A stretch of 17,162 bases of DNA from Ornithoclostridium faecigallinarum (lineage in GTDB: Bacteria > Bacillota > Clostridia > Christensenellales > UBA3700): positions 1-17,162 of the forward strand of contig DVOI01000050.1 of NCBI GenBank assembly GCA_018713665.1, given 5' to 3'. The notes below the pieces were generated by a model. The model saw nothing but the letters and a program-made list of their open reading frames with translations, made no database searches and was not told where the DNA came from. Positions 13,324 through 17,162 of this stretch are shown in pieces. Position numbers and translations under genes: made by a program. Numbering within the stretch: the first letter of the stretch is position 1; each line of letters begins with the position of its first letter.

Positions 13324-15246
13324 TCACTCCAACTCGAACGCGCCGGTATAGAGCTGATAGTACACTCCCTTTTGGGCGATCAGCTGTTCGTGGTTGCCGC
13401 GCTCGATGATGCGGCCGTGGTCGAGCACCATGATTGCGTCGGAGTTTTGAATCGTCGACAGCCTGTGCGCGATGACAAACACCGTCCTGCCCTGCATCAA
13501 TGCGTCCATACCCTTTTGGACGAGATACTCGGTGCGAGTGTCGATGGACGACGTCGCCTCGTCGAGGATGAGCACGGGCGGATTGGCGACCGCGGCGCGC
13601 GCAATGGACAGCAATTGCTTCTGCCCTTGCGACAGGTTGGAGCCGTCGCCTGTCAGCATCGTGTTGTAGCCGTCCGGAAGACGCGTGATGAAGTCGTGCG
13701 CGTTGGCGAGTTTCGCCGCGGCGACGCACTCGTCGTCGGACGCGTCCAGCTTGCCGTAACGGATGTTGTCCATGATTGTGCCTGTGAACAGGTTGGTGTC
13801 CTGCAACACCATGCCCAGCGACCGCCTGAGGTCGGACTTGCGAATCTTGTTGATGTTGATGCCGTCATACCTGATCTTGCCGTCCGCGATGTCGTAGAAG
13901 CGGTTGATGAGGTTGGTGATTGTCGTCTTGCCTGCACCGGTCGCGCCCACGAACGCAATCTTTTGACCGGGCTTCGCATAGAGCGACACGTCATGAAGGA
14001 CAATCTTGTCGGGGACATAGCCGAAGTCGACGTCGACCAGACGTATGTCGCCTTTGAGTTCTTGATAGGTGACCGATCCGTCCGCCTTGTGGGGGTGTCT
14101 CCACGCCCATCTGCCGGTACGGGTCGGGCTTTCGCGCAAAATCTTGCCGTCCTCGTCGATGACCGCGTTGACCAAGGTGACATAGCCCTCGTCCGTTTCG
14201 GGTTTTTGATCGAGGAAGCCGAAGATACGCTCCGCGCCGGCGATAGCCATGACGACGGAGTTGACCTGCATGGACACCTGCCCTATGTTGAGCGTGAATT
14301 GACGGCTCATGTTGAGGAACGCGACGACCGCGCCGATCGTCAGCGCGTCGCCCAAGCCGGTCAGCGACACGTTGGGCACACCTTCGAGCATCAGCAAGCC
14401 GCCGACGATCGCAACGAGCACGAACAGGACGTGACCTATGTTGCCGATGGTCGGCATCAAGATGTTGCCGTACTTGTTCGCCTTGTCGGTGTTGACGAAC
14501 AGTTCGTCGTTGACCTTGTCGAAGTCGCGCTTTGCCGCCTCTTCGTGGCAGAACACCTTGATGACCTTTTGTCCGGTCAGCATCTCTTCGACATAGCCCT
14601 CGGTGGTGCCGACGGAGTTTTGCTGTTTGACGAAATACTTCGCGCTCTTGCCGCCGACGAGCTTGGTCACGAACAGCATACATGCGACGCCGAACAGCAC
14701 GACCAAGGTCATGTAAACGCTCGATTTGAGCATCGAGATCATAAGCGTGATGATTGCGACCGACGAGAACACCGTCTGCGGTATGCTCTGCGATATGAGC
14801 TGGCGCAGCGCGTCGACGTCGTTGGTGTAATAGCTCATGATGTCGCCGTGCGTATTTGTGTCGAAATAGCGGATCGGCAGCTTCTCCATGTTGTTGAACA
14901 TATCCTCGCGGACATGTTTGAGGAAGCCCTGTGTGATGACTGCCATCATGCGGTTGTAGGTGAACGAGCAGATCAGCGCGAACACATATATGCCCGCCAT
15001 GATGCCGATGATTGTATACAGCGTGCCCTTGACGGCGTCGAAGCCCTGCTCCAATCCCGGAGTGATGACGTCGTCGGTCAAAATCTCGAGGAAGATGGAC
15101 GAGCTGATGCCTGCGACCGCGGTGACCGCGATGCAGCAGATGACCAAGACGAGTTGCCATCTGTAATAGTGGAACATATATTTGAGCAGCTTTCCCAGCG
15201 TCTTCATGACGCTGCCGCGCTTGACCTCTATCTTATGCCTTGCCAT
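13324..15246 (-). CDS. ABC exporter half-transporter, catalytic-site subunit (LmrD/BmrD-like)
   Basis: The product is 640 residues: six membrane helices (about 30-340) fused to an ATPase domain. Motifs: Walker A GATGAGKTT (434-442), Q-loop Gln482, signature LSQGQ (538-542), Walker B ending LDE with Glu563, D-loop SSID, switch His594. The catalytic Glu and His are intact but the signature deviates from LSGGQ, as in the partner chain of heterodimeric exporters such as TM287/288 and BmrCD. An extra segment of about 45 residues (352-399, with RWAWRHPHKADG) joins the two halves. The start at 15246 has AGGAGG 6 nt upstream and overlaps the preceding gene by 14 bp; a longer in-frame stretch is only the shadow of that gene. 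It probably exports drugs, lipids or peptides; the substrate is unknown. Confidence 0.92.
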   Translation of the reverse strand: MARHKIEVKRGSVMKTLGKLLKYMFHYYRWQLVLVICCIAVTAVAGISSSIFLEILTDDVITPGLEQGFDAVKGTLYTIIGIMAGIYVFALICSFTYNRMMAVITQGFLKHVREDMFNNMEKLPIRYFDTNTHGDIMSYYTNDVDALRQLISQSIPQTVFSSVAIITLMISMLKSSVYMTLVVLFGVACMLFVTKLVGGKSAKYFVKQQNSVGTTEGYVEEMLTGQKVIKVFCHEEAAKRDFDKVNDELFVNTDKANKYGNILMPTIGNIGHVLFVLVAIVGGLLMLEGVPNVSLTGLGDALTIGAVVAFLNMSRQFTLNIGQVSMQVNSVVMAIAGAERIFGFLDQKPETDEGYVTLVNAVIDEDGKILRESPTRTGRWAWRHPHKADGSVTYQELKGDIRLVDVDFGYVPDKIVLHDVSLYAKPGQKIAFVGATGAGKTTITNLINRFYDIADGKIRYDGININKIRKSDLRRSLGMVLQDTNLFTGTIMDNIRYGKLDASDDECVAAAKLANAHDFITRLPDGYNTMLTGDGSNLSQGQKQLLSIARAAVANPPVLILDEATSSIDTRTEYLVQKGMDALMQGRTVFVIAHRLSTIQNSDAIMVLDHGRIIERGNHEQLIAQKGVYYQLYTGAFELE

Positions 15247-17017
15247 TGCCGTCCTCCTTGCGCTGCTCAATGAGCGTTTGCGCGGTCGCGCCGACCTTGT
15301 TCTGCGAGTAATAGACCTCTTGATAGATCTTGTTGTGCGCGAGCAGTTCGTCGTGCGTGCCGACCGCGGCGATCGTGCCGTTGTCCATAATGACAATCTG
15401 ATCGGCGTCCTCGACGGACGACACGCGCTGAGCGATGATGAACTTGGTCGTGTCGGGGATCTCTTCGCGGAACGCCTTGCGGATGAGCGCGTCCGTCTTG
15501 GTATCGACCGCCGACGTCGAGTCGTCGAGGATCAATATCTTTGGCTTTTTGAGCAGTGCGCGCGCAATGCAAAGTCTCTGCTTTTGACCGCCCGAGACGT
15601 TGCTGCCGCCCTGTTCGATGTAGGTGTCATACTTGTCGGGGAAGCCCTGAATGAACTCGTCCGCCTGCGCGAGCTTGCAGACGCGCACCAGCTCTTCGTC
15701 TGTCGCGTCGGGGTTGCCCCAGCGCAGATTCTCCTTGATCGTGCCCGAGAAGAGCACGTTTTTTTGCAACACGACCGCGACTTGATTGCGCAATGCCTCG
15801 ATGTCGTAATCGCGCACGTCTATGCCGCCCACCTTGACGCTGCCCTTGGACACGTCGTAAAGCCTCGGGATGAGGTTGACCAGCGACGTCTTGGAGCTGC
15901 CCGTGCCGCCCAAAATGCCTATCGTCTGCCCCGACTTGACCTTGAGATCGATCTCTTTGAGCGCGCGGCGGTCCGCCTTCTCGGAATACTTGAAGTCGAC
16001 TCCGTCAAACTCGACGTCGCCGTTCGGGACCTCATAGACGGGGTTTTCGGGATTGGTCAAAGTGCTCTCTTCGTTGAGCACCTCGACGACGCGGTCGGCG
16101 GACGTCTTCGCGATCGAGATCATGACCATGATCATCGAAAGCATCGTCAGCGACGACAGCGTCTGCGCCGCATAGACGATCAAGATCATGAGGTCTGTAT
16201 CTTTCAGCGTCGTATTGCCGGATTGGATCGCAATTGTAGAACCCACGAAGCAGATCATCGTGATCGCCGTCCACATGCAGAATTGCATCAACGGGTTGTT
16301 GAGCGCAATGATCTTTTCGCCGCGCGTGAAGTCGGCGCGCACGTTCTCCGCCGCCTTGTCGAACTTGTCGATCTCGTAGTCCTCGCGCACATACGACTTG
16401 ACGACGCGGATGCCCTTGATGTTCTCCTGCACCGACTCGTTGAGCGCGTCGTACTTTTTGAACACCTTGTTAAAGATGGGGTCGACCTTTTTGAAGATGA
16501 TGAACAGTCCCGCTCCGAGTATGGGTACGAGAATCGTGAAGATCACGCCCATCTGCCAATTGATCGAATAGGTCATCGCCAGCGAGACGATCATCATCAC
16601 CGGGCTGCGGAACGCGACGCGGACGATCATCATGTACGCCATTTGGATGTTGGTGACGTCCGTCGTCATACGGGTGACGAGGCTCGAGGTCGAGAACTTG
16701 TCGATGTTGGCGAAGGAGAAATCCTGTATTTTGTAGTAGATGTCGTGCCTGAGGTTGCGCGCAAAGCCTGCGGACGCGGTCGCCGCATACTTGCCTGCGA
16801 GTATGCCGAACAGCAGCGAGAACGCCGCCATGACCAGCAAGATTGCACCGTAGATCAAAATGTTGCTCATCGTCGGTTGCTCTTTTATATCAGACAACAT
16901 CGTCGACATATACAACGGGATCATGCATTCGAGCAACACTTCGAGCGTGACGAGCACCGGCGACAAGATGGACTCGCGCTTGTACTGCCTGATGCTCTTT
17001 GCCAATGTTTTCAGCAT
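15233..17017 (-). CDS. ABC exporter half-transporter, degenerate-site subunit (LmrC/BmrC-like)
   Basis: The product is 594 residues: six membrane helices (about 18-310), then an ATPase domain. Motifs: Walker A GGTGSSKTS (370-378, Ser for the usual Gly), Q-loop Gln418, canonical signature VSGGQ (474-478), Walker B LILDDS with Asp499 where Glu is catalytic, and Gln530 where the switch His should be. These changes leave its own ATP site weak or inactive, while its good signature completes the partner's active site. This is the known division of labour in TM287/288-type heterodimers. The start at 17017 follows AAGGAG, which lies in the last codons of the MarR-like gene; the gap between them is 3 bp. 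It overlaps the partner gene by 14 bp, so the pair is translationally coupled. Confidence 0.93.
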   Translation of the reverse strand: MLKTLAKSIRQYKRESILSPVLVTLEVLLECMIPLYMSTMLSDIKEQPTMSNILIYGAILLVMAAFSLLFGILAGKYAATASAGFARNLRHDIYYKIQDFSFANIDKFSTSSLVTRMTTDVTNIQMAYMMIVRVAFRSPVMMIVSLAMTYSINWQMGVIFTILVPILGAGLFIIFKKVDPIFNKVFKKYDALNESVQENIKGIRVVKSYVREDYEIDKFDKAAENVRADFTRGEKIIALNNPLMQFCMWTAITMICFVGSTIAIQSGNTTLKDTDLMILIVYAAQTLSSLTMLSMIMVMISIAKTSADRVVEVLNEESTLTNPENPVYEVPNGDVEFDGVDFKYSEKADRRALKEIDLKVKSGQTIGILGGTGSSKTSLVNLIPRLYDVSKGSVKVGGIDVRDYDIEALRNQVAVVLQKNVLFSGTIKENLRWGNPDATDEELVRVCKLAQADEFIQGFPDKYDTYIEQGGSNVSGGQKQRLCIARALLKKPKILILDDSTSAVDTKTDALIRKAFREEIPDTTKFIIAQRVSSVEDADQIVIMDNGTIAAVGTHDELLAHNKIYQEVYYSQNKVGATAQTLIEQRKEDGNGKA

Positions 17018-17020
17018 TTG

Positions 17021-17162
17021 TCATTCTCCTTCTTTATTTTCAAAATTTTTGGTATCCGTGTTTGTTATCTCCCCTTCTTCGCCCCCGTCCGACATTGCGG
17101 CGATGCACCTGTCGAGCAGGCTGCGCAGCGTCTTTGACTCCGCCGAGGTCAGCCCTTTGACG
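17021..17162 (-). CDS. MarR-family regulator, C-terminal part only
   Basis: Only the last 46 codons lie in the window; the gene continues past the right edge. The visible part reads VKGLTSAESKTLRSLLDRC, the usual end of MarR regulators (a GLT-S-E-x-x-TL-x-x-LLDR dimerisation helix), then an acidic tail ending FENKEGE before TGA at 17021. The reading frame has no ATG-based alternative here and abuts the ABC genes by 3 bp, the common regulator-exporter arrangement in which the MarR protein represses the operon until a ligand binds. The DNA-binding domain is outside the window, so the family call rests on the C-terminus and context. Confidence 0.7.
   Translation of the reverse strand, partial: VKGLTSAESKTLRSLLDRCIAAMSDGGEEGEITNTDTKNFENKEGE

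Noticed and set aside
15247..15396. 50-codon N-terminal extension of the downstream ABC subunit
   Set aside because: It is Ser/Arg-rich shadow of the upstream ABC gene; AGGAGG just before 15246 and the start of the transporter domain fix the real start.
13018..17137. Long plus-strand open frames (751 and 651 codons) opposite the ABC genes
   Set aside because: Their Asp/Val/Arg-rich products match no family and mirror the codon pattern of the ABC genes; the first also overlaps the protease gene in another frame.
1..17162. CRISPR arrays, tRNA or rRNA genes, transposases and integrases
   Set aside because: No regularly spaced direct repeats, tRNA T-arm phrases or recombinase motifs were seen on either strand.

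Overview
The window looks like chromosomal DNA from a Gram-positive-type bacterium, most likely an uncultured, gut-associated member of the Clostridia. The evidence is consensus sigma-A-like promoters, strong AGGAGG-type ribosome binding sites, a MarR-ABC-ABC multidrug operon of the Firmicutes LmrCD/BmrCD kind, and a giant MBG/Ig-repeat surface protein of a sort common in such genomes. Lineage is inferred from gene types only; there is no rRNA gene. Most genes look GC-rich (one hand-counted line at 9001-9060 is about 62% GC). The exception is the AbiE-like pair, where three sampled lines at 7201, 7441 and 7861 are about 33-43% GC.

Layout. Positions 1-203 are noncoding and rich in hairpins, including a likely terminator nested inside a 25-bp imperfect inverted repeat. 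Positions 212-6944 (minus) are a two-gene operon: a 2061-residue membrane-anchored repeat protein followed by a small putative lipoprotein, with a promoter at 7022-7050. Positions 7156-8735 (minus) are a low-GC AbiEi/AbiEii-like toxin-antitoxin pair with a 4-base ATGA overlap and its own terminator. Position 8886 starts a plus-strand YbaK/EbsC-type aminoacyl-tRNA deacylase with a near-consensus promoter. It converges on a minus-strand operon (9397-11418) of an HD-domain protein, thioredoxin reductase and a small P-loop kinase-like protein, driven by a TTGACA-18-TATAAT promoter. Upstream lie a helical-bundle hypothetical protein (11491-11934) and a 48-residue single-span membrane protein (12022-12168) that has its own consensus promoter, Shine-Dalgarno sequence and terminator. 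An HtpX-like M48 membrane protease is transcribed divergently (12344-13267) and ends at a strong bidirectional terminator. From there to the right edge (13324-17162, minus) runs the 3' end of a MarR-like regulator gene followed by two overlapping ABC exporter half-transporters.

How the genes work together. The two ABC proteins carry complementary deviations: one has Asp for the Walker B Glu and Gln for the switch His, the other has LSQGQ for LSGGQ. This is the mark of a heterodimeric exporter with one degenerate ATP site, probably controlled by the MarR-like protein. The giant protein and lipoprotein probably form a cell-surface pair. The most attractive unexplained items are the autonomous 48-residue membrane protein, the thrice-repeated D-E-A domain cassette in the giant protein, and the structured noncoding left end. 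I did not find a clear-cut new defence or mobile system beyond the AbiE-like pair.
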